Shown here piece by piece: positions 1-10,305 of a stretch of 64,000 bases of DNA. The position numbers and the translations under genes were made by a program. The notes beneath the pieces are model-generated. The model made no database searches. It saw only the letters and a program-made list of their open reading frames with translations, and was not told where the DNA came from. The stretch is from Lactobacillaceae bacterium (GTDB taxonomy: Bacteria; Bacillota; Bacilli; Lactobacillales; Lactobacillaceae): NCBI GenBank assembly GCA_031289615.1, contig JAITPD010000010.1, forward strand, positions 1 to 64,000, in the 5' to 3' direction. Numbering within the stretch: position 1 is the first letter of the stretch; the number at the start of each line of letters is the position of its first letter.

Positions 1-1
1 A

Positions 2-82
2 CGATTCAACAATGTCCGTATTTCACGCAAAAGCAAAGGCTTAACTCCGGTTGAAATCCGAAATCAAGCCCTTGCGGTATAA
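2..82 (+). mobile_element. 3' end of an IS3-family transposase (partial, cut by window edge)
   Basis: Frame 2 reads RFNNVRISRKSKGLTPVEIRNQALAV-stop, typical of the IS3/IS150 orfB C-terminus (N..R....KGL(T/S)PVE.R). A candidate right IR, rc TGAAGGGCTCCAAAAAAGTTAGACAAG, follows at 91..117. Confidence 0.75.
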
Positions 83-763
83 TTAATTAACTTGTCTAAC
101 TTTTTTGGAGCCCTTCACATCCTTGTGATTATATTTTTTCATAATATTCAACTCGTCAGCATAATCACTCGCTATGATCGCTTTATTTTTGGCAATTTGA
201 TTAAACAATCGTGCATAAATTTGCGTCGTCACATCAAAATCATGCCTCTCCATGATCCAGTTTAACTTTTCTACACATTTATTATAAAAAACAGCATGTG
301 TCTGCGGAATCAACCTTAAAATGCCGATCAGATATTGCCCCAACAATTTAGCTTTTTGCCCAGCACTAAACGGCAACCGAGCAATCCCTTTTTGAATGTT
401 TTTATCAAATAGTTGATAGTAATCTTGTGAAATTTTTTCGGTATTTTGAATATACAAAACGATTTCATACAAAGTCCAATATTCGCTATTTGTTAATCTT
501 GCAAGTATTTCAGCCTTTGAAAAATCTAAACTACTTTTACTCACGTGCTCCAACCAATCAATCTCACTTGAATCTGGTGATGTAAAAAACTCCGCTGGAT
601 GAACATTGATTTGTTGCAAATATAAACACAAATCATCAATTTTAACACTTCCAGTCCGTTCAAATCTTGAAATTGAGGATTGAGACCCCATACCATTAGC
701 CACTTCCCCTTGACTAACTTTTTTAATCCGCCTCAAATTAGCAAACTTCTCCCCATAGTGCAT
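83..763 (-). pseudogene. Rgg/GadR/MutR-like XRE-family transcriptional regulator, probably 3'-truncated by the IS
   Basis: 226 aa; N-terminal HTH MHYGEKFANLRRIKKVSQGEVANGMGSQSSISRFERTGSVKIDDLCLYLQQINVHPAEFF is Rgg-like. The last about 11 codons are encoded by the apparent IS3 inverted repeat. Family members are usually about 280 aa. Confidence 0.65.
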
Positions 764-827
764 TCATTTACCCACTTTCGCATATTTTGTTCAATTCACC
801 TCATTGCTTGTTACCATTAAGTATATC

Positions 828-845
828 AAACGGTGCGCACGGTTT
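828..845. promoter_or_regulatory. Near-perfect 18-bp palindrome between divergent rgg and peptide ORF; candidate operator
   Basis: AAACGGTGCGCACGGTTT: 8 of 9 pairs complementary, single G/G mismatch. Confidence 0.4.
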
Positions 846-883
846 GAAGTTGTGATGTTACGTTTTTACGATGGAGGGAAATT

Positions 884-949
884 ATGAAATATTCAAAAAT
901 AACAGTATTATTAAGTGGTATCAGTGGGGTTCGTAACGCATGCTTTTAA
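884..949 (+). CDS. 21-aa small peptide MKYSKITVLLSGISGVRNACF
   Basis: ATG preceded by GGAGGGAAATT (strong RBS with good spacing), ends TAA; below the ORF-track size cutoff; divergent from the rgg-like gene. Confidence 0.4.
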   Translation: MKYSKITVLLSGISGVRNACF

Positions 950-1185
950 ATTTAATTACACTTGCTTTAGTTATTTCGGTCATCTTGACCCAACTTAGAT
1001 TTTTTTATCAGCAAAGGGAGAATGCTAAAAAGCTTGCTAACCTTTTGGCAAACAAATCAATTGTGTCCGATATTGAGCAAATTTTCATGGATACTCCCAC
1101 TGATTTCATTCCCAAAGTTTGTGATAAATATAATCTTAGTCTAGATACCTCAATCAAATTGTACGAAATAATCAAACACAAATAG
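940..1185 (+). CDS. Small protein with N-terminal transmembrane segment, unknown function
   Basis: 81 aa, MLLNLITLALVISVILTQLRFFYQ...; the only sizeable plus-strand ORF not antisense to a gene; overlaps the end of the 884 peptide ORF out of frame. Confidence 0.45.
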   Translation: MLLNLITLALVISVILTQLRFFYQQRENAKKLANLLANKSIVSDIEQIFMDTPTDFIPKVCDKYNLSLDTSIKLYEIIKHK

Positions 1186-1289
1186 TCAATTCACAAAACA
1201 CTCCCTCAAATATATCCTCTATAAAATCATGCCGAAGAACTTTAACTTTCTAACGGGACTTTATGGAGGATATATTTATTGGCAAAAAA

Positions 1290-1319
1290 ATCACCACTTC
1301 TATTTCCAGAAGTAGTGAT
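1290..1319 (-). terminator. Rho-independent terminator of the dnaK operon
   Basis: ATCACCACTTCTATTTCCAGAAGTAGTGAT hairpin followed on the minus strand by TTTTTTTGCC. Confidence 0.8.
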
Positions 1320-1340
1320 CAATCAATAAATATTTACTTT

Positions 1341-2246
1341 TTAGCCAAAGAAACCTTTTTTCGGCTTGTCACCCATCGCTTGTTGGAACGCCTTCAACGC
1401 TTCTTGTTGGTCCTTTGAAAGCTTTGTTGGCACATCAATATAAACTACCACATATTGATCACCCATCCCATTTCCACGAATATAAGGGGCTCCCTTACCA
1501 CGCAAACGGAAACGCTTGCCATTGGCTGTCCCTGCTGGAATCTTTAATTTAGCATCCCCATGCACCGTCTTAACAACGATTTCGCCACCTAAAGTAGCTG
1601 TGGCAAAGTCAAGTGGTTGCTCCAGATAAATATCTGCTCCGTCACGTTCAAAGCCATCCTTTGAAGCAGCAACACGGAAGACAACGAACAAGTCACCAAA
1701 CGGTCCACCATTTGCCCCGACTTCACCATAGCCAGACATGCGCATCTGTTGACCATCTTCAACTCCGGCTGGCACTGTGACCTTCACCTTCTTGTGCTCA
1801 CTTTGCCCGTTCGCACCAGTTCGACTATACTCAATCTCTGATTCTTTACCAAAAACCGCTTCTTCAAACGTCAATGTCATCCGGTATTGCAAGTCTGAAC
1901 CCTTGCGTGGTCGGTTTGGATCAAAAGCACCACCAAACATTTGGCTAAAGATATCTCCAAAGTCTGAATACCCACCTTGTCCGCCAAAGCCACCGAATCC
2001 GCCTTGACCACCAAACCCTTGTTGTTGATCGCCAGTTGTTCCAAATTGATCATAAGCCGCGCGCTTTTGATCATCGCTTAGTGTTTCATAAGCCTCTTGA
2101 ACCTCTTTATATTTATCTTCTGCTCCGGATTCTTTATTAATATCAGGGTGATACTTTTTTGAGAGTTTGCGATATGCCTTTTTGATTTCATCTTGTGAAG
2201 CGTTTTTTTCGACCCCGAGTGTATTATAAAGTTCTGTATTGTTCAT
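1341..2246 (-). CDS. dnaJ: J-domain protein, DnaJ class B (no zinc-finger)
   Basis: 301 aa; J domain with YHPDIN, G/F-rich linker, DnaJ C-terminal domain; no cysteine in the whole ORF. Confidence 0.9.
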   Translation of the reverse strand: MNNTELYNTLGVEKNASQDEIKKAYRKLSKKYHPDINKESGAEDKYKEVQEAYETLSDDQKRAAYDQFGTTGDQQQGFGGQGGFGGFGGQGGYSDFGDIFSQMFGGAFDPNRPRKGSDLQYRMTLTFEEAVFGKESEIEYSRTGANGQSEHKKVKVTVPAGVEDGQQMRMSGYGEVGANGGPFGDLFVVFRVAASKDGFERDGADIYLEQPLDFATATLGGEIVVKTVHGDAKLKIPAGTANGKRFRLRGKGAPYIRGNGMGDQYVVVYIDVPTKLSKDQQEALKAFQQAMGDKPKKGFFG

Positions 2247-2414
2247 GAGGGAACAGCCTCCGTTTTATTTTTTTATTATTAGTAGCTGTAAATCCAAAAT
2301 CCGTGATGCAAAAAATCACGGATCAAGGTTGAAAGTTAGAATTTCATATCCAACCATCGCAGTCTACTTATATGTACGAAAACGAGAATCAAATTCCCGC
2401 TTTCATTTTTCAAA

Positions 2415-4241
2415 TTACTTGTTGTCATCAGAAACGTCTTCAAAGTCACCATCAACAGTATTGTCATCGTTTTGCTTTGCGTCAGCCCCTTCAGCACCCT
2501 CTTGTGGAGCTGCTTGTTGATACAACTTAACTGCCAATTCTTGAGCAACCTTCTCCAAAGCTTCCTTCTTTTCCTTCATAATGTCTAGGTTATCAGCTTC
2601 TTTAGCAGACTTCAACTCCGTCAATGCATCTTGCACTGGCTTCTTGTCGGCATCACCAAGCTTATCACCAACTTCTTCTAACGTCTTTTCTGATGAGAAG
2701 ATCAATTGGTCAACATCATTGCGCAAATCAACTTCTTCCTTGCGCTTCTTATCAGCTTCTTCATTGGCCTTGGCATCATTCATCATCTTTTCAATCTCTT
2801 CATCTGACAGAGATCCTGAGTTTTGAATGGTAATCTTTTGTTCCTTTTGTGTTCCCAAATCCTTAGCAGAAACAGTTACGATTCCGTTGCGATCAATGTC
2901 GAACTTAACTTCGATTTGTGGGATTCCACGTGGAGCAGCAGGAATATCAGTCAATTGGAAACGACCAAGCGTCTTATTGTCAGCAGCCATGGCACGTTCA
3001 CCTTGCAAGACGTGGATGTCAACGGCTGGTTGATTATCAGCAGCAGTTGAGAAGACTTGTGACTTTGAAGTTGGAATGGTTGTGTTACGATCAATCAACT
3101 TAGTGAAGACCCCACCCATTGTTTCAATTCCAAGCGTTAAAGGTGTAACGTCAAGCAAAACAACGTCCTTCACGTCACCAGTAATCACACCACCTTGAAT
3201 TGCAGCACCAAGGGCAACCGCTTCGTCAGGGTTAATTGAGTGATTTGGCTCTTTACCAGTAATATCTTTAACGAACTCTTGAACAGCAGGAATTCGAGTT
3301 GAACCACCATTCAAGATTACTTGATCAATTTCTGAACTTGAAAGCCCAGCATCCTTCAAAGCAGTCTCAACAGAAGCCTTTGTACGCTCAACCAAGTCAC
3401 GTGTCAATTGGTTAAACTTAGCACGCGTCAAAGTTGTTTGAATGTGCAAAGGTCCATTATCTGATGAAGCGATAAATGGCAAATCAATTTGTGCTTCTGT
3501 CGCTTGTGACAAAGTCTTCTTAGCAGTTTCAGCCGCATCCTTCAAACGTTGCAAAGCCAAAGTATCTTGCTTCAAATCAATGCCGTTTTCAGACTTGAAA
3601 TCATCTGCCAACCAGTCAATGACCTTTTGATCAAAGTCGTCACCACCAAGATGCGTATCACCTGATGTTGACAAAACTTCAAACACTCCATCACCCAACT
3701 CAAGGATTGAAACGTCAAATGTTCCTCCACCCAAGTCGTAAACCAAAATCTTTTCGTCTTTATTCAAGTCATCAAGACCATATGCCAAAGCTGCAGCAGT
3801 TGGCTCGTTGATGATTCGTTCAACTTCAAGACCAGCAATCTTACCAGCATTCTTAGTGGCTTGACGTTGCGCATCATTGAAGTAAGCAGGTACTGTGATG
3901 ACAGCCTTATCAACTGTTTCACCCAAGTAATCTTCAGCATACTTCTTGATGTATTGTAGAATCATTGCTGAGACTTCTTCAGGAGAATAATCTTTACCAG
4001 CAACATTTACCTTATATCCATCTTCACCCATGTGTGACTTGATTGACATCACTGTGTCTGGGTTAGTAATTGCTTGGCGCTTAGCAGTATCACCAACTTG
4101 CGTCTCACCATTCTTAAATGAAACAACAGATGGCGTTGTACGACCACCGTTTGGATTAGTGATAACCTTTGGAGTTCCACCTTCCATTACGGCAACAGCT
4201 GAGTTTGTAGTTCCTAAATCGATTCCGATAATCTTTGACAT
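2415..4241 (-). CDS. dnaK: Molecular chaperone DnaK (Hsp70)
   Basis: 608 aa [22 protein letters not shown]...; C-terminal EDVSDDNK. Confidence 0.98.
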   Translation of the reverse strand: MSKIIGIDLGTTNSAVAVMEGGTPKVITNPNGGRTTPSVVSFKNGETQVGDTAKRQAITNPDTVMSIKSHMGEDGYKVNVAGKDYSPEEVSAMILQYIKKYAEDYLGETVDKAVITVPAYFNDAQRQATKNAGKIAGLEVERIINEPTAAALAYGLDDLNKDEKILVYDLGGGTFDVSILELGDGVFEVLSTSGDTHLGGDDFDQKVIDWLADDFKSENGIDLKQDTLALQRLKDAAETAKKTLSQATEAQIDLPFIASSDNGPLHIQTTLTRAKFNQLTRDLVERTKASVETALKDAGLSSSEIDQVILNGGSTRIPAVQEFVKDITGKEPNHSINPDEAVALGAAIQGGVITGDVKDVVLLDVTPLTLGIETMGGVFTKLIDRNTTIPTSKSQVFSTAADNQPAVDIHVLQGERAMAADNKTLGRFQLTDIPAAPRGIPQIEVKFDIDRNGIVTVSAKDLGTQKEQKITIQNSGSLSDEEIEKMMNDAKANEEADKKRKEEVDLRNDVDQLIFSSEKTLEEVGDKLGDADKKPVQDALTELKSAKEADNLDIMKEKKEALEKVAQELAVKLYQQAAPQEGAEGADAKQNDDNTVDGDFEDVSDDNK

Positions 4242-4390
4242 TTTACTTACCTCTTATTTTTAAATTTTATTTATATTTTTTAAATGCTGTGGCTTAGATC
4301 AAGCCAGTTGCCAGCAAATAACTTCACTCCATTTGTTAATCAAGTAAACTTATTTGCCTACAACCACTCTACCTGCCACTTACGAATTTA

Positions 4391-4936
4391 TTAGTTATAT
4401 ACAACGACCATGGCAGGACGAATCACTCGATCTGCCAACACGTAACCCTTTTGAAGCACTTGGGCGATTGTGTCTGCTGGATGTTCATCATCAGCTGGTT
4501 GTGATTGAATTGATTGATGCCATTCTGGATTAAACGCCTCACCAACAGTTCCAACTTCTTGAATATCATTGTCTTTCAAGGCATTTCCCAACGTCTTGTA
4601 AACCATCTCAACCCCGGTTTTGATTTGCTTAGCGGCATCATCGTCTGCGTCAACCATTAGGGCTCGCTCGAGATTATCAACCGCTGGCAAAATTGATTTA
4701 GCCAGTTTTTGCGTGGCATATTTCAACGCAATCGTTTGTTCTTTAGCAAAGCGGGTTTGCATGTTTTGCATTTCTGCATTGGCCCGGAGATATTTGTCTT
4801 CCATCTCTGTATACTTTGCTTGCAGTTCAACTAATGGATCAACTACTTCTGCACCATCTTCAACTGCTTCAGGTGTTTCAGTTGGCTCAAGTTCAACCGC
4901 TTCTTGCTCATTTTCATGTTTTGCTTTCTTAGTCAT
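4391..4936 (-). CDS. grpE: Nucleotide exchange factor GrpE
   Basis: 181 aa; ALKYATQKLAKSILPAVDNLERAL..., VLQKGYVLADRVIRPAMVVVY. Confidence 0.97.
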   Translation of the reverse strand: MTKKAKHENEQEAVELEPTETPEAVEDGAEVVDPLVELQAKYTEMEDKYLRANAEMQNMQTRFAKEQTIALKYATQKLAKSILPAVDNLERALMVDADDDAAKQIKTGVEMVYKTLGNALKDNDIQEVGTVGEAFNPEWHQSIQSQPADDEHPADTIAQVLQKGYVLADRVIRPAMVVVYN

Positions 4937-4951
4937 GTAAACACCTCTTTT

Positions 4952-5974
4952 TTAATAATATTCTCTAAGTTCATCAACGACCGCATCCCGAATCGCAACC
5001 ATCAAGGCCACGACATCATCATACGGCATATTCGTTGGTCCCAAGATTGCTAATTCACCGTAGCCATGCATTGGAATTTGGTAAGTTGTTGAAACGATAC
5101 TATATGGAGCAAGCAACTGATTAGAATTTTCATCACCAATCTGAACAATTACTCCATCGTTCACGGTTCCAATTACTTTTCGAATCTCAACTGGATTTTC
5201 TAACAACTCATACAGTGCTTTAATATCTTTCAAGTTTGTATCAGTCGTGAAATCCATAACATTCAATCGACCACCGATAAAGACGCGATCTTGAATTGAA
5301 CGTGAGAGCATATCACCAAATAATTGCAGAAAAGCTTGTGGCGAACGAATCGTCCGTTCTAGATCAAGTGGCAAATCACCACTCAAGCTAGCCAAAGCTT
5401 CACGAATTGGGCGACCAACCAGCTGGCTGTTGATATAACTGACAATTGACTGTAACTCATCCACCAACGCACCTTTGGGCAAGCGGAAACTTTGACTCGT
5501 CGTTTGCCCGTCGCTGGTAACCATGATGGCCATATTTTGCTGTCCATCAATTGGAATCAACTGAAACCCTGATAAGCGAACATCAGCCGCTTCAGGCTTC
5601 AATGCCAACACCGTATAACCAGTCATCTCACTGACAACCTTCGTCAACTGTTCTAGTAAATCATCAACTTGTTGAAACCTGCGACTAAATACGCGTTTGA
5701 TCCTCCGTTGAATCTCATCGGCGAGTTGCTTGCGAGCCATCAGATAGTCAACATAATAACGATAACCTTGTTGAGAAGGAATTCGTCCAGAAGAAGTATG
5801 TTCCTTTTGAATTAACCCTTGCCCCTCAAGTTGCGCCATTTCATTTCGAATGGTTGCTGAACTTACTGGTAACTTAATATCAACCAGGAGCGCCTTTGAA
5901 CCGACTGCTTTTCCAAATCGCACATAGTCGGCAATGATCGCACCCAAAATTAATCTTTGTCGTTCTGTCAACAT
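4952..5974 (-). CDS. hrcA: Heat-inducible transcription repressor HrcA
   Basis: MLTERQRLILGAIIADYVRFGKAVGSKALL...; the ATG at 5974 with AAAGGAAG RBS is preferred over the TTG at 6013. Confidence 0.95.
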   Translation of the reverse strand: MLTERQRLILGAIIADYVRFGKAVGSKALLVDIKLPVSSATIRNEMAQLEGQGLIQKEHTSSGRIPSQQGYRYYVDYLMARKQLADEIQRRIKRVFSRRFQQVDDLLEQLTKVVSEMTGYTVLALKPEAADVRLSGFQLIPIDGQQNMAIMVTSDGQTTSQSFRLPKGALVDELQSIVSYINSQLVGRPIREALASLSGDLPLDLERTIRSPQAFLQLFGDMLSRSIQDRVFIGGRLNVMDFTTDTNLKDIKALYELLENPVEIRKVIGTVNDGVIVQIGDENSNQLLAPYSIVSTTYQIPMHGYGELAILGPTNMPYDDVVALMVAIRDAVVDELREYY

Positions 5975-5999
5975 CTGCAATTCTTCCTTTCGCCATTTT

Positions 6000-6026
6000 T
6001 TAGCACTCGACAACTCTATTTGCTAA
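6000..6026. promoter_or_regulatory. Degenerate second CIRCE element
   Basis: TTAGCACTC-N9-ATTTGCTAA: perfect left arm, 6/9 right arm, canonical N9 spacing. Confidence 0.6.
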
Positions 6027-6067
6027 CATATTCTATAATACACTCTTTATTTTCTATGTCAACTATT

Positions 6068-6094
6068 TTAGCACTTCTTTTCGCAGAGTGCTAA
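6068..6094. promoter_or_regulatory. CIRCE element (HrcA operator)
   Basis: TTAGCACTT-N9-GAGTGCTAA upstream of hrcA. Confidence 0.95.
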
Positions 6095-6178
6095 GTTAAA
6101 TGTATTTGTCTCCGCCCTACCATCTGACTTTCCAATTATTCTGCTGGTTTACCAATGAAAAAATTCTTCAAAACAAAA

Positions 6179-6198
6179 GAGACCAGTCGCCCGGTCTC
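6179..6198 (-). terminator. Intrinsic terminator after the DUF916 protein gene
   Basis: GAGACC..GGTCTC stem with minus-strand tail TTTTGTTTT. Confidence 0.8.
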
Positions 6199-6217
6199 AT
6201 CAGATTCAACTATTCAA

Positions 6218-7249
6218 TTAATCATCTTGTTCGTTTGAATTCTTCTTCAAATCAGGATTACCTTTGCGAGCATGGCGCTTTGGCAACAAGAAACGTCCTC
6301 CAAAGAATACAACCAAGAATGCAACCACTGGCCAGAAAATCATCCAGAACCAGTCCATTGCAGTATATCCACTTTGCGTCGCTGCTTTAGTTGATAATTG
6401 CTTTGCCAATGCCGCACTGATCTTAACATCACGCGTCGTCATCTGTTTATGCTTACCGTCATTCACAGTCACCTTCAACTTGTAAACGCCAGCTTTTAAG
6501 TTTACAAGGTTTGTCTTCAAATTAATATCGGCTTGAGCATTTGGCACCAAAGAAACTTTTTGGTTCTTCTTAGTGAAGACCGTCTTTCCTTCAGGTGATG
6601 TCAGCTTAGTCGTCAGCTTCAAATCATTAATAATCATTGATTCAGAGTTTGAAAGTTGCAATTGTAAAATTCGCTTAGTTGCTGGCAAATAAAATTTTGC
6701 ACCATCAACAGAAGCAACCGGCTTAACAACTTCATCAGTTTCAGCTACATACAAAGGAATTTGTGATGATTCCTTTGACTTCACATCAGTAAATGAAATT
6801 CCACCAATTAGTTGCCCATTAAATTCAGTCTCAGGAGTTGTAAGTGTAGCAGGCACGTCAACAGTGGCCTTGGCAGGAACCGTGACCAACTTATCAATCT
6901 TGATCATGTCACCAACCTTGGCTGGCAAAGTCGTTGAAACTGAAGATGCATCAGTCACATAATGAACTTTTCCATTGGTCAAAGTCGTTGCAGTTCCAGT
7001 CGCAATGCTAAAGACTAGTTCGTCAGCAGTGTTATTTGTAATGTGATAAGTCAAATTTTCAGTTTGACCGGGTGTCAGTTTTAAATTAATTTCTTTCAAA
7101 GTACTATTGGCAACTTGATCAGCAGGAATATCTGCTGTCACATCAAACCGAACAGCTGGAATATTGTCTGCTGCCAGTGCTGTTGCGCCAGTGCTAAACA
7201 TTCCAAAGAGAATTGACAATAATAGAATTGCTTTAATGCTTTTTTTCAT
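6218..7249 (-). CDS. DUF916/DUF3324 (WxL-associated, membrane-anchored) surface protein
   Basis: Signal peptide, DUF916-like N-terminus (VRFDVTADIPADQV..LKLTPGQTENLTYHITNNT), DUF3324-like middle (YLPATKRILQLQLSNSE), C-terminal TM then basic tail. Confidence 0.8.
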   Translation of the reverse strand: MKKSIKAILLLSILFGMFSTGATALAADNIPAVRFDVTADIPADQVANSTLKEINLKLTPGQTENLTYHITNNTADELVFSIATGTATTLTNGKVHYVTDASSVSTTLPAKVGDMIKIDKLVTVPAKATVDVPATLTTPETEFNGQLIGGISFTDVKSKESSQIPLYVAETDEVVKPVASVDGAKFYLPATKRILQLQLSNSESMIINDLKLTTKLTSPEGKTVFTKKNQKVSLVPNAQADINLKTNLVNLKAGVYKLKVTVNDGKHKQMTTRDVKISAALAKQLSTKAATQSGYTAMDWFWMIFWPVVAFLVVFFGGRFLLPKRHARKGNPDLKKNSNEQDD

Positions 7250-7282
7250 AGCTATGTCCACTTTCTGCTAGTTAATAATTAA

Positions 7283-8416
7283 TTAGTCCAGGAAATCACG
7301 AAGTTGCTTTGAACGAGATGGATGGCGTAACTTTCGCAGCGCCTTTGCTTCGATTTGACGAATTCGTTCACGAGTCACACCAAACACTTTTCCAACCTCT
7401 TCAAGCGTCCGGGTCCGCCCATCTTCTAGGCCAAACCGCAAACGCAAAACATTTTCTTCTCGATCAGTCAATGTATCCAAAACTGACTCAAGTTGTTCTT
7501 TTAACATTTGGTATGCCGCAGAATCAGCTGGCGAAACGGCTTCGTTGTCTTCAATGAAATCTCCAAGATGTGAATCATCCTCTTCACCAATTGGCGTCTC
7601 CAATGAAACAGGTTCTTGTGCAATCTTTAGAATATCACGAACCTTTTCAGTCGGAATATCCATTTCAGCACCAATTTCTTCAGGCGTTGGCTCACGACCT
7701 AAGTCAGAAAGCAGTTGCCGTTGAATCCGAATCAATTTGTTAATCGTTTCAACCATGTGCACCGGAATTCGAATAGTTCGCGCTTGGTCAGCAATGGCAC
7801 GCGTAATTGCTTGTCGAATCCACCAAGTTGCATACGTCGAAAACTTGAACCCTTTACGGTAATCAAACTTTTCAACAGCCTTCATCAAGCCCATATTTCC
7901 TTCTTGAATCAAATCCAAGAATTGCATTCCACGGCCAACATAACGCTTCGCAATCGAGACAACCAATCGCAAGTTCGCTTCAGCTAGTTCTTGCTTAGCT
8001 GATTCGTCACCCTCTTCAATTCGTTCGGCCAGGCTCACTTCTTCCTCACCACTTAAGAGATTAACTCGCCCAATTTCCTTCAGATACATCCGCACAGGGT
8101 CATTGATCTTCATCCCAGTTGGCGCATCCGCAGCTTGCTTCATCTCTTTATCTGACAAAGCTGTCTTTTTGTTGTTCAACGCACGAACAGATGGCTCTCC
8201 ACTCTCGTCGACGATTGAAATACCAGACGCTTCAACTTTGTCATACAGCTCATCAATTTGATCCGCATTTAGGTTCCAGCGCTTAACCAACATCTCTTGT
8301 AATTCGTCTTCTTTGATTTGGTTGGCAACTTTATATTCTTTAACCAAGGTTTTAATCGCTTTGTCAAAACCTTTCTGGTCAAATTCTTCAACTGTTTCTT
8401 CTTTTTTCTTTGCCAT
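7283..8416 (-). CDS. rpoD: RNA polymerase primary sigma factor
   Basis: 377 aa; [57 protein letters not shown]. Confidence 0.98.
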   Translation of the reverse strand: MAKKKEETVEEFDQKGFDKAIKTLVKEYKVANQIKEDELQEMLVKRWNLNADQIDELYDKVEASGISIVDESGEPSVRALNNKKTALSDKEMKQAADAPTGMKINDPVRMYLKEIGRVNLLSGEEEVSLAERIEEGDESAKQELAEANLRLVVSIAKRYVGRGMQFLDLIQEGNMGLMKAVEKFDYRKGFKFSTYATWWIRQAITRAIADQARTIRIPVHMVETINKLIRIQRQLLSDLGREPTPEEIGAEMDIPTEKVRDILKIAQEPVSLETPIGEEDDSHLGDFIEDNEAVSPADSAAYQMLKEQLESVLDTLTDREENVLRLRFGLEDGRTRTLEEVGKVFGVTRERIRQIEAKALRKLRHPSRSKQLRDFLD

Positions 8417-8433
8417 TCTAGTCTCCTCTATTT

Positions 8434-10305
8434 TTACCCTTGAGCGTTTTTGCTCGCTTGTTCCTCACGCAGTAACGCAATGAGTTCGAAGCTAATTTGA
8501 GCGGCCAAGGTGTCATTGTGCACTTGCTTTGCTTCAGACAAGTCCTTACGCTTTTGTTGAATCCGCATGCTCAAAGGTGCCTTTTGCAAAATCACATCAA
8601 TGTACTCTGGAACCTGTTCAATATTATTCATTAATTCATCTTGAATGTCATCCAAGCTTGCCAATATTCTGATTAACGCTGGCTCTTTAACAAAATCCAT
8701 GAAGCTAGCGAAATCATCAATCGTTGTCAGATGATTTTCGTCTTTAAACGCGCTCGCCAACATCAGCAATGTCTCAAATGGAACATCGATAAAATGAAAA
8801 TCAGGTCTGCTAGTTACCTTAAGCCAAACATCGTTATCTCGAAGCATCCAAGCTAGCAAGATTCGTTCAGCCTGCTCAGCTCGCGAATATTGTGGCTTAA
8901 CTGGAGGACTATCTTGAATCACACTGGGTCTAGTGTCATTGTTGCGTGGTCGATTTGAATTTTGCGTTGCTGGTCTTGAGCTAGCAACCTTTGCCAACAA
9001 CAGTGGTCGAATCTGCTCATTCAAGCCATCTAAACTCAATCCAAATTCATCAGCCAATTGTTGTAGATAAGTCTGTCGAATGACTGGCTCACCAACCTCA
9101 GCAATGGTCGGCAACACGTCACCAATGTATGAAAAGACCTCAGACTGATTTGTTAAATCATATTTGCCTTTGAGATAACGCAAATTAAACGCAATTGGAT
9201 CTTCCGTATTATGCAAGAACACATTTTGAAATCCTTCAACGCCATTACTTCGCAAAAATTCGTCTGGATCTTGATTATCCGGAATATGAATGACCTTTGC
9301 ACTCAGACTACTAAACTTCCCAATTAACGCTAAAGCCCGCTGTGTTGCAGCCTGCCCAGCTTGATCGGAATCATACGTCACGCTGATATTTTGCGCAATT
9401 CGATTTAAACGCTGAACCTGATCTTGAGTCAGACTAGTTCCCATCGAAGCGACCCCGTTGCGAATCCCGGCTTGGAATGCTGCAATGACATCCATAAACC
9501 CTTCAAATAAAATCACCGTTTTTGATTTAGTAATATCATTTTTGGCTAAGTCTAAATTAAATAACTCTTTTGATTTATCAAACAACGGGCTCTCAGGACT
9601 ATTCATATACTTTGCAATCGAATCATCGTTTGACATTCGACGCCCAGAAAAGGCAATCGGCGCACCAGTTTGATTACGAATGGTGAACAAAACTCGATCA
9701 GTAAAGCGATCGTGCAGCGTTCCATCATCCCATTCGACAAACAGCTCTGACTCACGTAAAACTTGGTAATCAATCATTTTTTCATTAAAATATTGAAATA
9801 AAACATCACCCTTAGGCGCATAACCCAACATATAAGCATCAATGGTGGCATCATCTAGCCCCCGCCCATGCAAATACTGCAACGCTCCATCCCCAACTTC
9901 AGTGTTGATCAGCAGATGGTGATAAAACTTCATCGCTTCATCATACAGAGCTAATAGTGCACGGTCATGTTCGGAAACACGAGTAGTTTGGGCCTCAGCA
10001 GTATAGGCTGTATCTAATGGAATCCCAGCCACTTGCGCAACTTTGGCCACCGCTTGTGGAAAAGAAAGGCTCTCTTTTTCCATTAAGAACACAAAGGCAT
10101 TACCACCACGGCCACAAGAAAAGCAATGAAAGATTTGTTTGTCTTCATTCACAGAAAATGAAGGTGTTCGTTCCTCGTGCCAAGGACATTTCCCAAAAAG
10201 ATTGCGTCCTTGTTTTTTCAGGGAAACATACGGGCTAACAACGTCAACAATATTTACGCTTTGTCGAATACTTTCGACTAATTCGTTTGGAATTGAAATT
10301 GCGAT
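8434..10305 (-). CDS. dnaG: DNA primase DnaG, probably starting at a non-canonical AUC (or AUU) codon
   Basis: Track ORF starts at an internal GTG (10152). The same frame extends upstream as (M)[63 protein letters not shown], restoring the CHC2 zinc motif. SD GGGAGG lies 7 nt before ATC at 10303-10305. Confidence 0.85.
   Translation of the reverse strand: MAISIPNELVESIRQSVNIVDVVSPYVSLKKQGRNLFGKCPWHEERTPSFSVNEDKQIFHCFSCGRGGNAFVFLMEKESLSFPQAVAKVAQVAGIPLDTAYTAEAQTTRVSEHDRALLALYDEAMKFYHHLLINTEVGDGALQYLHGRGLDDATIDAYMLGYAPKGDVLFQYFNEKMIDYQVLRESELFVEWDDGTLHDRFTDRVLFTIRNQTGAPIAFSGRRMSNDDSIAKYMNSPESPLFDKSKELFNLDLAKNDITKSKTVILFEGFMDVIAAFQAGIRNGVASMGTSLTQDQVQRLNRIAQNISVTYDSDQAGQAATQRALALIGKFSSLSAKVIHIPDNQDPDEFLRSNGVEGFQNVFLHNTEDPIAFNLRYLKGKYDLTNQSEVFSYIGDVLPTIAEVGEPVIRQTYLQQLADEFGLSLDGLNEQIRPLLLAKVASSRPATQNSNRPRNNDTRPSVIQDSPPVKPQYSRAEQAERILLAWMLRDNDVWLKVTSRPDFHFIDVPFETLLMLASAFKDENHLTTIDDFASFMDFVKEPALIRILASLDDIQDELMNNIEQVPEYIDVILQKAPLSMRIQQKRKDLSEAKQVHNDTLAAQISFELIALLREEQASKNAQG

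Noticed and set aside
4952-6013. hrcA starting at TTG 6013
   Set aside because: The extra N-terminus overlaps the degenerate CIRCE and has no homology to HrcA; the ATG at 5974 has a proper RBS and the conserved MLTERQ start.
8434-10152. dnaG starting at GTG 10152 as in the ORF track
   Set aside because: This start would delete the first Cys and the His of the essential CHC2 zinc site, although intact coding sequence continues upstream.
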